A DNA stretch of 64,000 nt. Source: Cladorhizidae sp. MBARI D1340-BT2 (taxonomy: Eukaryota; Porifera; Demospongiae; Poecilosclerida; Cladorhizidae). Positions 1-12,049 of the stretch are shown here, one piece after another; position 1 is the stretch's first letter; every line of letters begins with the position of its first letter. The stretch is taken from positions 31,321,947-31,385,946 of the forward strand of contig JAQNBH010000006.1 in assembly GCA_028752905.1 (NCBI GenBank), written 5' to 3'. The notes beneath the pieces were generated by a model. It searched no databases. It was not told the DNA's origin and saw only the letters and a list, made by a program, of their open reading frames with translations. Position numbers and translations under genes: made by a program.

Positions 1-539
1 TATGTATGTACATTTTTAGGGTTGTTCATTTAATTTTATTTATATATTAATTTTTATTTTCATTTATTTATTTAATTTATTTCATTAATTAATAAATTTT
101 TACAACCTCTGCATGTGCTAGGTGTGTGTACTGCCATGTGGTGAATAGGTAGCTACTGGTATATAACAGGTCACATTATTCCTGATTAAGACTAGAACAT
201 CTAGTCGAAATGTCGAGATTGAAAATTGAAGTTGATTATACTGAGAAGGTGATTTTAATGTCACCTAACAGGTATAGCATGGAAGCAAGTCAGCATTCTT
301 CTCTGTAACTAGCGATAATTTATACTTGAGCCAAGAATTGATTGTAAAATATTTACTATACACACAGAGATCAGAATGCTCACTTGGCTTACATTAAGCT
401 CAAGTGCACTGTCCCTGCGACATCCATCCATGTGAAGGGACTCTAGGGATAAACAGCTGAACTTTACAATATATTTATTTCAACATGTCATGTCCTTCAT
501 CTTTGTCTGTTCTTACTTTATAGGAGGTGTGTTACAGTA
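1..539. other. AT-rich non-coding flank
   Basis: No coding sequence is recognised. The stretch is very AT-rich at its start and includes one copy of the dispersed stem-loop repeat at 178-256. Confidence 0.6.
178..256 (+). repeat. Dispersed stem-loop repeat, copy 1 (hammerhead-like layout)
   Basis: About 75 bp, recurring in this window at 27785, 27905, 37829 (-), 37944 and 54485 (-). Order of parts: CTGATTA, then a 7 bp stem GACTAGA/TCTAGTC around a 3 nt loop (190-206), GAAA (207-210), then TGTCGAG and a tail containing GTTGATT and GAGAA. The arms change together between copies, which suggests a structured RNA or DNA element. The CTGATGA...stem...GAAA order resembles a hammerhead ribozyme core, but no normal stem III is visible, so activity is not claimed. 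Confidence 0.5.
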
Positions 540-832
540 TTCTATGGCTAGGATGACATGATTTGTTCAACTTCAATTTATTTGAACATGTCTCTTGGCT
601 CTCTGTGTCCAACCTTCTTCATGAAATAATCATAGTATGTAAGTTACAGTATATCTAAATCTAGCATTACATGCCTTGATCAACTTTAATTAATTTGCAT
701 GACTCTTGGCTCTCTGTGTCCAACCAATATATATTTCATGAAACCATCATAGTATGTAAGTTAGAGTATATCTTAATCTAGGATTACATGTCTTGATCAA
801 GTTTAATTAATTTTCATGTCTCTTGGCAGAAT
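540..832. repeat. Tandem duplication, unit about 125 bp
   Basis: Two near-complete units and one partial unit share TCTCTTGGCTCTCTGTGTCC, a CATAGTATGTAAGTTA block and a TTGATCAA/AATTAATTT block. Units start near 586 and 706; the partial one lies at 540-590. No coding sense. Confidence 0.75.
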
Positions 833-1189
833 GCTACATATTATTATATAAAACTTTATTTCTTGTTCTGCTTTATGTGAGTGGGCGGAGGAAGTGATAA
901 AAATTTATATAACAAATAATAAAACTTACTGACAATCACAAATTGCCATCATAAACAGACTCTTCCTTACCTTTACTGCTGTCCCTGCAAGCCAATGAAT
1001 GCTGTATACGCACCTGGCTAGCCTGAAATCCCTCAGAATCTCTTCACTATTTATAAGCAGATCCACTCCTGCTTCGATTTATGCAGCGGCATCTAGGAGG
1101 GCATGGCATTGTAGGTTTTAGCTAATATCAGGAGGGAAAGAGTTACGCTGTACAGGCTTCTTCTGGGATGGTTGGGCATTTGTACTTAT
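833..1189. other. No feature recognised
   Basis: Non-coding sequence between the short tandem duplication and the satellite array. Nothing supportable was seen on either strand. Confidence 0.5.
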
Positions 1190-1574
1190 CGTTTAATGAG
1201 TAGTCCAATGTTGAAAAGAAGCTAATGTGCCCATTTTGACAAGAATGAGCGATTTCAGCCTCAAAACGCTCAAAAACATCCCAATTGGACAAAATAGAGC
1301 TTCTTTCGGTTAAAAAGGGGAGATTTATCACCATAAGACGTTTTCTGTTGTATAAAGAGTAGAAATAACTCCATAATGTTGAAAAGGGAGCTAATGTACC
1401 CATTTTGACAAGCTTGAGCGATTTCAGACGGTTTTTCCTCAAAACGTTCATAAAAGTCCCAAATGTATTAAAATAGAGCTTATTGTTAAATAGTGGAGAT
1501 TTCTCACCAAAAGAAATTTTCTGCCGTTTAAAGTGTAGAAACAGTTCTATAATGTTCAAATGGAATCTAATTGC

Positions 1575-1576
<2 letters not shown>

Positions 1577-1630
<54 letters not shown>
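1577..1630. repeat. (CT)n microsatellite
   Basis: An almost perfect CT run of about 27 units replaces part of one satellite unit. Confidence 0.95.
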
Positions 1631-1633
<3 letters not shown>

Positions 1634-4614
1634 GGTGCCCATTTTGACAAGAATGAGTGATTTCAGACAGTTCTTCCTAAAAACGCTCAAAAAAGTCCCA
1701 AATGGGAGTTTCTTTCATTAAAGGGGAGATTTCTCATCAAAAGATTTTTTCTGTCGTTTAAAGAATAGAAACAGTTCCATAATGTTGAAAGGAATTTAAT
1801 GTGCCCCTTTTTACACTTGAGACCGTTTTTCTTCAAAACGCTCAAAAACGTCCCTATTGGAGCAAAATAATAGTAGAAACAGTTCAATAAATGTTGAAAA
1901 GGAAGCTAATGTTCCCATTTTGACAAGAAAGCAATTTCAGACAGTTTTTACTAAAAACGCTCGAAAACGTCCCAATTAGAAGCGTTTCGGTTAAAAATGG
2001 AAGATTTCTCACCAAAGGACGTTTTCGGTCGTTTAAAGAGTTAAAACAGTTCTATAATTATGAAAAGGAAGCTAATGTGCCCATTTTCACAAAAATGAGC
2101 GATTTCAGACAGTTTATCCTTAAAAACATCCAAATCGGTTAAAAATGGAAGATTTCTCCCAAAATACGTTTTCTGTCATTTAAAGAGTAGAACAGTTCCA
2201 TAATGTTGAAGATGAAGCTATTGTGCAATTTTGATAAGATAGAGCGATTTCAGACAGTTTTTCCTCAAAACGCTCTAAAACGTCCCAACTGGAGCCAAAT
2301 GAGCTTCTTTCGTTACAAACGTAAGATTTCTCAACACAAGATATTTTCTGTCGTTTAAAGAGTAGAAAGAGTTCTATAATGTTGAAAAGGAAGGTAATGT
2401 GGCCATTTATAAAAGAATGACAGATTTCTGACGGCTTTTCCTCAAAACACAAAATTGTCGCTTCTTTCGGTTAGAAAGGCGAGATTTCTCACCAAAAGAT
2501 GTTTTCTGTCAATTAAAGAGTGCAAACAGTCCCATAACGTTGAAAAGGGAGCTAATGTGACCATTTCGAAGAGAATGAGACAGTTTTTTCTCGAAACCCT
2601 CCAAAAACGTCCCAATATGAGCTTCTTTTGGTTAAACAGGCGAGATTTCTCACCAAAAGATGGTTTCTGAGTAGAAAGAGTAGAAACAGTTCCATAATGT
2701 TGAAGTGGAAGCTATTCTTGAAGAGATTGACTGATTTCAGACAGTTTTTCCTCAAAACGCTCAAAAACATGCCAATTGGAGCAGAATATAGGTTAAAAAG
2801 TGAACATTTGTCAACAAAAGACGTTTTCTGTCGTTTAAAGAGTAGAAACGGTTCTATAATGTTGAAAAGGAAGCTAATGTGCCCATTTGGACAAGAATGA
2901 GCGAATCCAGACAGATTTTCCTCAAAACCCTCATCAAAGTCCCAAATGGAGTAAAATAAAGCGGTTAAAAATGGAACATATCTCACCAAAAGACGTTTTC
3001 TGTCATTAAAACAGTAGAAATTTCCATACTGTTGAAAAGAAGCGTATTTGCAATTTTGTTAAAATTTTGTCAGTTTTTCCTCAAAAACATCGCTATTGGA
3101 TCTTTGTTAGTGATGCCCACCATGTGTTCTCTGTTAGTAATGCCCAGAGCTTCTTTCGGTTAAAAGTGGAAGATTTCTCACCAAAAGACATTCTGTCGTT
3201 TAAAGAGTAGAAACTGTTCCATAATGTTGAAAAGGAAGCTACTGTGCCCATTTTGACCAGAATGAGCGATTTCAGACATTTTTTTCTTAAAACGCTCAAA
3301 AACGTTGCAAAAAAGACCTTATTTCATGAAATTTCTCACGAAAATACGTTTTCTGCCATTGAAAGAGTAGAAACTGTTCCATAACCTTGAAGAGCAAGCT
3401 GATTTCAGGCAGTTTTTCCAAAAATGATCTGGGATGTTAAAAACAGGTTTCAATAAAAGTCGTTTAAAGATAGGAAGAGTTCTATAATGTTGAAAAGGAA
3501 GCTAATGTGCCCATTTTGATGAGAATGAGGGTTTTCCGACATTTTTTTCTCAAAAACCTCCAAAAAAGTCCCAATTTCAGGGTTTTTTTTCTGGTTAAAA
3601 AGGTGAGATTTCTCACCAAAACATATTTTCTGTAATTTAAAGAGTAGAAACTGTTCATAATGCTGATGTGGAAGCTATGTGCCATTTTAACAATATTGAG
3701 ACATTTTTTGCTAAAAAATACGTCCCAATTGGAGCGATAAAAGTGATTTGTCACAAAAAGACATTTTCTGTCGTTTAAGAGTAGAAACAGTTCCATAATG
3801 TTGAAAAGGAATCTAATGTGCCTAGTTTGATAAGATTGAGCGATTACAGTTTTCCTCAAAACGATCATAAAAGTCCCAAATGGAGTTAAATCGACTAAAA
3901 ATTGGAGATCTCTCACCAAAAGAAATTTTCTGATGTTTAAAGAGTAGAAACAGTTCTATAATGTTGAAATGGAAGCTAATGTATCCATTTGACGAGAGCG
4001 ATTTCAGACAGTTTTTCCTCACAACGCTTAAAAACGTCCCTAATGGAGTAAAATACAGTTAAAATGCGATATTTCTCACCAAAAGACGTTCTTACATTTA
4101 AAGAGTAGAAATTGTTCCTTAATGTTGAAAAGGAAGCTAATTTGCCGCAGTTTTTCCTCAAAACGCTCTAAAATGTCCCAATTGGAGCAAAATAAAAACT
4201 GAAGATTTCTCACCGAAAGACTTAGTCGTTTAAAGAGTAGTAATTCCAAAAAATTAATGTTGAAAAGTACTAATTTTTACAAAATGACCGATTTCAGACA
4301 GTTTTTCCTCAAAACGCTAAAAAAGGGCAAAATATGATTAAAACGGAGAGATTTCTCACCAAAAGATGTTTTCTGTCTTTGAAAGAGTAAAGTTCCATAA
4401 TATTGAAAAGGAAGCTAGTGTGTCCATTTTTTAAAAGATTGAGCAATTTCTGACAGTTTTTCCTCCAAATACTCAAAAACGTCCCAATTGAGCAAAATCG
4501 AGCTTCTTTCGGTTAAAAAGTGGGGTTTTCTCAATAAAAGACATTTTTCTGTCGTTTATGGGTATAAACTTCCATTATGTTGAAATGGAATCTAATTGCC
4601 TATTTTGTTGAAAA

Positions 4615-4695
4615 GAATGACATTGTACAACCCAATAACACCATTGTACAACCATTGTACAACCTTATACCACCATTGTACCACTTTATACCAGA
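4615..4695. repeat. Short ATTGTACAACC cluster inside the satellite
   Basis: Four to five imperfect copies of (C)CATTGTACAACC / TTATACCACC interrupt the satellite. Confidence 0.7.
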
Positions 4696-5789
4696 CATTT
4701 TTATAACTAAAATGCTCAAAAATGTCCCAAATTGAGCAAAATAGAGCTCGTTTCGTTTAAAAATGGAAGATTTCTCACCACCATAAGACGTTTACTGTCG
4801 GTTAAAGAGTAGAAACAGTTCTATAATGTTGAAAAGGAAGCTAATTTGCCCATTTTGAGAAGAATGAGCGATTTCAGACAGTCCCAAATTGAGTAAAATA
4901 GAGCTTTTTTCTGTTAAAGATTTATATTCACCAAAAGATGTTTTCTGTCATTTAAAGAATAGAAACAGTTCTTTAATGTTGAAAAGGAAGCTAATGTCCC
5001 AATTTTGATGAGAATGAGCGATTTCAGACATTATTTTCTCAAAACCCTAAAAAGAAAACAAATTAGCCTGATTTTGCCCAAATCGAGCTCCTTTCAGTTA
5101 AAAAGTGGAGATTTCTCACCAAAAGATGTTTTTTTAATTTAGAGTAGAAACTGTTCCGTAATGTTGAAGAGGAAGCTAATGTGCCATTTTGCAAAGTGAA
5201 TGATTTCACACAATTTTTCCTAAAAATGCTCTAAGGTCCCAACTGGGAACTTCTTTTGGTTAAAAAAATTAGGGTACTCACTAAAAGAATAGAAACAGTT
5301 CTATAATGTTGAAAAGGAAGCTAATGTGCCCAGAATGGTCTCAAACATTCAAAAAAAAGGATTGGAGCTTCTTTAGGTTAAAAAGTTGTGATTTCTCACC
5401 AAAAGATGTTTTCTGTAATTTAAAGGGTAGAAACAGTTCGATGATGCTGAAGTGGAAACTTAGTGCCATTTTGACAAGATTAAGCGACTTCAGACAGTTT
5501 TTCCTCAAAACGCTCTAAAACGTCCAAATTGACCAAAATTACCGTTAAAAATGGAAGATTTCTTACTAAAAGAAATTTACTATGATTCCAATGTTGAAAA
5601 GGAAGCTAATGTGCCCATTTTGACAAGATTGACATATTTCAGACAGTTTTTTCTCAAAACGCTCAAAAACGTCCCAATTTGAGCAAAATAGAGAGGGGAG
5701 ATTTGTCACCAAAAGAAATTTTCTGATGTTTAAAGATTAGAAACAGTTCTATAATGTTGAAATGGAAGTTAATTGTGTAGGAGCTTGCA

Positions 5790-6328
5790 AAAACAGCAGG
5801 ATCACCCATTAAGAGTGCTTCGAGCACAGTGGTTGTGATCAGCAATTGTCACTCAACCTTTTTCTTGTCCAACAAGGCTTGTTAATAGCAACTTCCCTCT
5901 CAATAGAAAACAACCTTCAAAATAAATAACATGTAGATGAAATGAAATAAATATTAGCTATTAGAAAATTCATAGAAATTGTCCTAGCCAACTTTCCTTT
6001 AGGTAAGTTTGGGTCTTTTCATATAACATCCTCTCTCTATAAATGCTTGCCAATTTCTTAAAGCCTGTTAAGACCATTTAAAATAAGTTCTTATAACATA
6101 CTTTGACTAATAGGCAGCTGTGCATACTCCACCCCCTAATGCTGCAGTGATATCTCTTGTTGTTCTAACAGTTGCTGGTACAGGGATGCCACCATATTTA
6201 AAAAGCTTCTTGGCCCCTCCCACCCACATGCGACTATCCAATGCTTAACATTCTATTAAATAGCAGCTTTGTGGGCCAAACTTGCAGTTAAGTCTGTGAA
6301 AAATATTTTAGATTCCGTACTCGGGTCA
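5790..6328. other. No feature recognised
   Basis: Unique-looking non-coding sequence between the satellite and the piggyBac target site. No open frame with family resemblance was seen on either strand. Confidence 0.5.
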
Positions 6329-6332
6329 TTAA

Positions 6333-9300
6333 CCGATTAAACGCCGTAAGCGCCATATGGTGCGAGACCTTACATCCTTCGCCACACAAAAATATATAAA
6401 ATGAACCGTTACGAGCTAACAGCCCCGGTTGGGTTCTGCACATGCCTAGTAGACTAGAGAACGTCACAAAAATGATTATTTCCGGTTGATGCATCGTGCA
6501 ACAAGAACGCCATTTTTGTTGGTCGAGCTTTTTTTTTTAACTGCTCAAAGATGCTCTCCTGTGAGGACGTTATTTCTCAACTTTTAGCCGACGATTCTGG
6601 CGATTCTGGGTCAGATTCATTTGGGGAAGAAGGTGAAGACATCTATGCATACCGAGGAAACACTCTGGATCCAGTTGCTCTAAGAGAAGAGGCGTGCTTG
6701 GATGGACTTCACGATTGTAAGTTTCTTCTAACCTTAGCGCTTCATAGCCTTTGTTTACCATAGTCAACTGAGAGTGTACTATTGCCAAATACTAGCTTAT
6801 TCTGTTGGTATTCCAAATTCAGACAGGATAGTTATAGAAAAAAAGTTATAGCTAAGAGTGTAGGTTGGAGTTGATTTTCATTTGAATTTGAATTTACAAA
6901 TGTTGCCACAAACTTGATATATATATCTTGTTTTTCCCACCCTCCCCACTACTTTTCCTACAGCATCAGATGATGAGAGTGGAGATGAGGCATCTATGAC
7001 TCCTTTTGTTACATTGGAGGATGAGGAAGCCTTGCCTGAAGTCTCTACTGGGCGTAAGAACACGAGTGGTGCTGGAGTTGTGCGAGGGAGAGGCGGGCGA
7101 GGGAGTACTGGCCGAGGGAGAGGCGGGCGAGGGAGTACTGGCCAAGGGGGAAGCAGCTCAAGTGGTAGTGGAGTCGTAAGTGTTGCTAGTGGTCCTCCAA
7201 AAGGTACTGGTAGTGGGCGGGCCAGAGGTTATAGGCGTGTGCGAGCATCTGGCACTGGTTCTGTCCGAGCATCTGGCACTGGTTCTGCCCAAGCATCTGG
7301 CACTGGTTCTAGGCTAACTGAGGTCACAGGTAAGTGGGAAATAAAGGAGCCAACTCCTTTGAAATTGGACTATACAGCAACAGCTGGTCCAACTTCTTCA
7401 TTGCTTGGTGCATCAAGTACATTTTTAGATGCATTTTACCTTTTTTTTACTCTTGAAGTGTGGGAACTCCTAGTAGCAGAGACGAACAGTTACGTTTCTA
7501 GGATGGCTAGTCTCTCCAGGCCATGGGTAGATACTAATATAGAGGAAATGAAAGCTTTTGTAGGAATGTTGATAATAATGGGAGTTTCCACACTTCCATA
7601 CTTAGAATTGTACTGGTCCACTAATCACTCGGATTTGTCTGGATCTTTGGTTCGTAAAGTAATGCCTAGGACTCGGTTTTTGGAGCTAATGCGTTATGTA
7701 CATGTAAATTCTATTGATGGTTTGTTGGTTACAAAGGGTAACCTGAATTATGATCGGCTTTATAAGGTAAGGAAGTTATTCCCTTTCAAGGTAGGCTTGG
7801 CTTCATACAGTATATGAAGGACAAACCAATAAAATGGGGGATAAAAGTGTTTGTCCTTTGTGATGCTAGGAATGGGTACATTTATCGGTTGCAGATTTAT
7901 ACAGGTAAGAACGTGGAAGTAGCTGATAAAACTGGTTTGTGTAGTAGAGTTGTTTTAGATTTGTTAGAAGGATTAGAACATAAGAACTTCCATGTGTACA
8001 TGGACAATTATTATACTGGTCCTAATTTATTTCAAACGCTTACAAGTAAAGGCTTTGGTGCATGTGGTACAGCTAGGTATACTAGGAGGAACTTTCCTCC
8101 AGATTTAGTAACAAAAGCTTCGATTAGAAATAGAGGTTATTATGATTATAGGTCTAATGGTGCACTCCTGGCTTTAGTTTGGGTAGATAAACGGTCAATC
8201 TACATGATAACTAATATACATCCTGCGGAAAATAATTTAGTACCTCCTACTGTAAAAAGGCGCAAAATTGATGGTTCTAGAGAGGATCTGCCATGTCCCC
8301 CATGTTTGCCTGATTATCAGTCATTCATGAGAGGTGTGGACAGAGCAGATCAGAGAATAGGCTACTATAATTTGGGTAGAAAGTCTAGGAGATGGTGGAA
8401 AAGGGTTTTTTTCGTATTTGATAGAAGCTTGTTTATTGAATTCATTTATTTTGTTTTCTTCTGTCCGAGCTCCAATATCAGTAAGGAAGGGTAATTATCT
8501 AGAAGCTAGGATTGTTCTAGCTAAATCTTTGATTGGTTCTTTCTCTTCTCGGCAGCGTGCAGGTCAACGTTGTAGTCAGGCAAATAGTCAGCTAGATCGC
8601 CTCAATTTAAAACTAGGTCATTTCCCACAGTGCTGTGCAAAGAAGCGCTGTGTAGTTTGCATTTGTAAAGGTTACAGGCATGAGGCAAGGTCCCAGTGTT
8701 GTTTTTGTAAGGTTCCTTTGTGTGGTGGATCAACAGGCCGTGACTGTTTTCGTAAATAGCATACCTTGGTGGACTATCAGTAATGTTTATGCAACCCCTG
8801 CTCCTTTCTGTGCTTCTCTCTTGTTCCCTGCTCCTTCGTCTACTTCTCTCTTGTTCCCTGCCCCTTCGTCTACTTCTCTCGTTCCCTGTCCCTTCGTCTA
8901 CTTCTCTCGTCTCTCCAGTATTCAAGTGTTATTCTTATCCTGGTATCTCATGTTTGTGTAGAATAAAAACATGGTGAAATATCATGCCGGAGACCAAGCA
9001 AGCTATACCCAAGACTGAGCAAGTTCTACTCTACCCGTGACAGCAAGACCGGAGCTCTACCCAAGACACTCCCTTACATAATTGTGTTTTATATTATGGT
9101 TTTATTCTAGTATGTGTTAGCATTTTCACTCTCTTATAATTTGTTTTTTGTATTATTATTTGTTAGCATTTTGATGGGGAAAACAACCCACTGGCTTTGC
9201 ATATGGTAGAGGGTTTGTAAATAGATGCTCCATCTTGTGTTGGCATTATAATGTGTGTATAATAGTGTGAAAATATGAAAATATTCACCCCCAAGAAGAT

Positions 9301-9511
9301 GACAAGGTTTTATAATGCTGGTTAGTTCTGCCCAGTTGGTAAGGAAGGCTCGATTTTTTTACAGGAAGTAGAGCTATCATGTGGCTTAATAAGACCCAAG
9401 TTTCATGGGTGGAGTCCCTGCAGAACGGAAGATATAAAAATAATAAGTAAAATACCTCGTTAATTCATGAATAATTTGCCCGCGGGTACTAGGAATACGG
9501 CGTGTAATCGG
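6333..9511 (+). mobile_element. piggyBac-family DNA transposon, full length, TTAA-flanked
   Basis: Both ends are visible. TTAA at 6329-6332 and 9512-9515 is the target duplication. The termini are inverted repeats: left CCGATTAAACGCCGTA (6333-6348); the right end (9496-9511), reverse-complemented, is CCGATTACACGCCGTA, 15 of 16 identical. The interior carries a transposase gene with one intron and a C-terminal cysteine-rich domain. TTAA target use and this protein define the piggyBac superfamily. The element is about 3.18 kb and inactive, because its transposase is frameshifted and internally deleted. Confidence 0.93.
6551..8759 (+). pseudogene. piggyBac transposase, split by one intron, inactivated
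   Basis: Exon 1 (6551-6716) encodes a Ser/Asp/Glu-rich N-terminus and ends in phase 1 at a GTAAGT donor. The acceptor CAG at 6961-6963 rejoins it to SDDESGDEA. Next come an Arg/Gly stretch (RGRGGRGSTG repeats), several RASGTGS repeats, and the DDE_Tnp_1_7 region: YDRLYKVRKLF, FKGRLGFIQYM, KDKPIKWGIKVFVL, HVYMDNYYTG (second catalytic Asp) and MRGVDRADQRIGYYN (third Asp). Between YDRLYKV and FKGRLGF about 45 codons are missing, including the usual first Asp (DEAMI-like motif), with a frameshift near 7780-7815. A second frameshift lies near 8405-8420 in a T run. The final frame ends in a Cys-rich zinc-binding domain (CAKKRCVVC...CCFC...CFRK). Identification is firm; loss of function is clear. 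Confidence 0.93.
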
Positions 9512-9515
9512 TTAA

Positions 9516-10795
9516 GCCTCTCATTGTTTAGGTTGACTAAAGTTGTTAATTAAATGTCCATCTTATCCTTAACAAAAACAACATTATTCGGCATCATTAT
9601 GGTATCTTGTTCTGAAATTACGGTCTGGAAGTGTTTCAAATAAATAGCAATTTATGACATGTTGACAAGTGTCAACATCATAATGCGTTTCGACAGAAAA
9701 TTGAGCAAGAATATTAATAGCATAACCATGGCTGCAATTGTCTGTAGCTGTTCACTGTTTCCTAAAGAGTATTTTGATGCTCCAATGCAAGCCACTTGTA
9801 TCATTTCCCCCAGTGATCTAGCAGCACAGGTCTCCTTCATGGCCTCTAAGGTACCAAAACACTTTCTATGTACCCTATGATGAGACGCCTAAATCTTAAC
9901 GGATACCAACATTGCACCTGTCACAAGAATTGTTCTCTTTGGCTAATATCAATTGTTGATGTTAACATAGTTTTGTAGATAAATATACTTCGCAAAGAAT
10001 GTATGAGAGATCATCACTAGCATGTTGTAATCTCAGGAGCCTTGCTCCTGCATTTAACATGGTTTGGGAGTGTGGATACTTCTTATTGTGCTATCGAGAG
10101 GATAAAACTCATTCTTCAACAGGCTCGCAAGAGTAATTCCTCATTAAACAACTGTAAAAATTTATTATGCTAAGTATTTCTTAAATTTTTCTGCGAGTGT
10201 GATATTTTCAAATGTGTTTAGTGGCCCGTATTTGCAGATAAGTGGCTGTATTTCATGTATATTGAGGTGAGAAGTGAAGCTCTAAACAGACAGGATTTAT
10301 GGCATGAAGCTCGCTTATCACAAGAAATAAAGAACAGAACCAAACAGACATTGGTTATTGGCAAACATAACAATGACCTCTAATAGCAACAGAGTCCATG
10401 CTTTCTATAGTGGTAAGGTGAAGATTTCTTGCATTTGGTACGTCAGAAAAGAACTAGTTAATGTATTTTATTTATCAACATGCCTTTAGCCACACCAGAG
10501 GTGGAGAAAGGGATATACACCTTGTGTTGATTTAGTGGTTATTTGATTAGGAAGATGTCTATTTTTTGCAAAAAAGGTCTATAAACTGCCTCCACCAGTA
10601 GGCTGACCTTTCCCCCCTGCAACTGTTTTTACTACTATACTGTTAAAATGACTGTAATAATCCTTGTTATTTTAACAAATTAACTGTTATTATTCTATAA
10701 TAAGTGTTATATTAACAATTTTTGTATTTCAACTAAAATTAATATTAGTATTAACGAATTTTTGTCTGTAGAAATATATTTTCATAGTTTTAACA
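9516..10795. other. No feature recognised
   Basis: A 73-codon plus-strand frame at 9659-9880 has no recognisable domain. The rest is AT-rich and non-coding. Confidence 0.4.
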
Positions 10796-10799
10796 ATAT

Positions 10800-11080
10800 A
10801 AATTATATATAACGAAATACATTGCAAATTGACTATTACAATAATGTATAATAACAAGAATATTAACATTACTAGTATTAGTTATTGTGACTATTCCGAT
10901 TAAGTATTTTTATAGATAATAATATAGTAAGTGTAAATGTTCGTTTTAGTAACATTTTTTGCAAATTGACTATTATAATATTTTATAATAACCATGTATT
11001 ATAAGAATATTAATTGCGACTATTCAGATTGAATAATTAGTTAAATGTACTAATTGAAAATGTTTGTTTTAGGACTATTT
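10800..11080. repeat. Tandem duplication of about 150 bp in AT-rich sequence
   Basis: GCAAATTGACTATTA, TATAATAAC, AGAATATTAA and GTGACTATTC/GCGACTATTC occur in the same order from about 10823 and from about 10963, followed in both by AATGTTCGTTTTAG / AATGTTTGTTTTAG. Non-coding. Confidence 0.7.
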
Positions 11081-11604
11081 TATATAAGAATTAGTTTAAA
11101 GCAAATGATAAATAAAAAATATATATATATATCTCCCACGTTTCCCCCAGATTTTAGGGCATTTATGCTCTCAATTGTGTATGTTGAAGTTGCGAGGAGT
11201 TAGGAGAAATGTTGTGGACAGGAATGTGCAGAAAGAAATGATCACAGATCAAGGCAAAGGCTTCACTTGGACAAGCCAGTCAGGTGTATTCAGTGCTGAT
11301 GAAAAAACATGCAAGGACCAGTAAATATGATCAAACATTAATGTGATTGCCCTCATGTTATATCTAGTTTGTATATGTGCGGTCAGGTCATATTTACATC
11401 ACCCTGCTGGCCATGTCTGTACTGTGTGTAATCTCACTGTATGTACCAAATGACCACACATCTGTTTAACACTCATTATTAAGACCTATATATGGTGCCA
11501 GATATGACAAAGTCCTAAGCTTATAAGGTGGAATTGTAATGATCATCAATATAATTAACCAGCATCCTGTTGGTAACAATATCCTGTCTGTCATGATTCA
11601 TTCT

Positions 11605-11793
11605 CTATATACTTTGCTCAGAAGGCAGGGTAATGACAGCCTCTCTGTGTTGCCTATAGACGTGAGATACGAAGGAGGCACAATTGGTATATGAAGCAAC
11701 ACAATTGTTCATTCCACAAGTGACAGAAAAGTTATCATCTCGACTGTGTGTACATGTCGCAAATGGCTTAGCGAAGACTTTTAGTTGGCGCAA
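11605..11793 (-). CDS. Possible C2H2 zinc-finger exon
   Basis: A 62-codon minus-strand frame starts with ATG at 11793. It contains one finger-like motif, VTCGMNNCVASYTN followed by SHVYRQH: C-x4-C and H-x4-H with hydrophobic spacing usual for a C2H2 finger. Such single N-terminal fingers occur in many invertebrate transposon-linked and regulatory proteins. It closes with a stop at 11605, so it is either a very short protein, a fragment, or an exon whose donor I did not find. It lies head to head with the SAM exon, with about 150 bp between their start codons. Confidence 0.35.
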   Translation of the reverse strand: MRQLKVFAKPFATCTHSRDDNFSVTCGMNNCVASYTNCASFVSHVYRQHREAVITLPSEQSI

Positions 11794-11945
11794 TGAAGTT
11801 ACAGAGAGGACAATCTGACCTAGACATTAAAGAGAGACCCTTTACCAAATGAAGGCAAGACAAATTCAAAGTTTAAGAATACTGCACGTGGTTTGGCTGG
11901 GTTTTTTTTGGTGTCGACTGTGTGAGTCCTTTTTCTACTGCCGAT
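11794..11945. promoter_or_regulatory. Possible bidirectional promoter region
   Basis: The only sequence between two divergent start codons (C2H2 exon on -, SAM exon on +). No TATA box or named site is claimed; the call rests on arrangement alone. Confidence 0.2.
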
Positions 11946-12042
11946 ATGGAATGCTGGGAGCTCGATAAGATGTCTGTTGTCGATCTTTCAATGTGGTTGA
12001 AGGAAGATGGAGTACAAGACACCTACTGTGAAACTTTCGAAG
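11946..12042 (+). CDS. First exon of a SAM-domain protein
   Basis: ATG at 11946 (a second in-frame ATG at 11970) opens a frame beginning MECWELDKMSVVDLSMWLKE and continuing DGVQDTYCETFE. The W-x-V-x-D-V-x-x-W-L-x-x-x-G-x-x-x-Y-x-x-x-F spacing is the first two helices of a sterile alpha motif, a small helical protein-interaction domain. The exon ends in phase 1 at GAAG|GTAATC. The remaining SAM helices were not located, so the next exon is missing or was displaced by the transposons that follow. Phase 1 matches the entry phase of the coiled-coil exons at 17125 and 38756, so this could be the start of that gene. The join is inferred, not seen. Confidence 0.55.
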
Positions 12043-12049
12043 GTAATCT

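Larger units (their letters stand above)
1190..5780. repeat. Degenerate satellite array, unit about 165-175 bp, about 27 copies
   Basis: The same ordered landmarks return every 160-175 bp: GTTGAAAAGGAAGCTAATGT, GCCCATTTTGACAAGAATGA, GAGCGATTTCAGACAG, TTTTTCCTCAAAACGCTC, AACGTCCCAATTGGAG, CTTCTTTCGGTTAAAAA, GATTTCTCACCAAAAGACG, TTTTCTGTCGTTTAAAGAG, TAGAAACAGTTCCATAAT. Copies differ by many substitutions and small deletions, so the array is old or little homogenised. Long minus-strand reading frames here are by-products: the frame is not kept between units. GAGCG and CGCTC within each unit can pair. The array is interrupted by a CT microsatellite and by a short CATTGTACAACC cluster. Confidence 0.92.

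Noticed and set aside
178..256. Calling the stem-loop repeat an active hammerhead ribozyme
   Set aside because: The conserved core is altered in most copies (CTGATTA, AAAA or ACAA) and a pairing stem III with a cleavage triplet was not found.
1143..4161. A string of minus-strand frames of 60-145 codons with similar peptides
   Set aside because: They are readings of the satellite in different frames. The frame is not kept from unit to unit and no start, splice or domain logic appears.
8602..8961. Arg/Glu-rich minus frame and Leu/Pro-rich plus frames after the piggyBac transposase
   Set aside because: A short CTCCTTCGTCTACTTCTCTC repeat at 8800-8910 inside the element generates both; the transposase frame ends before it.
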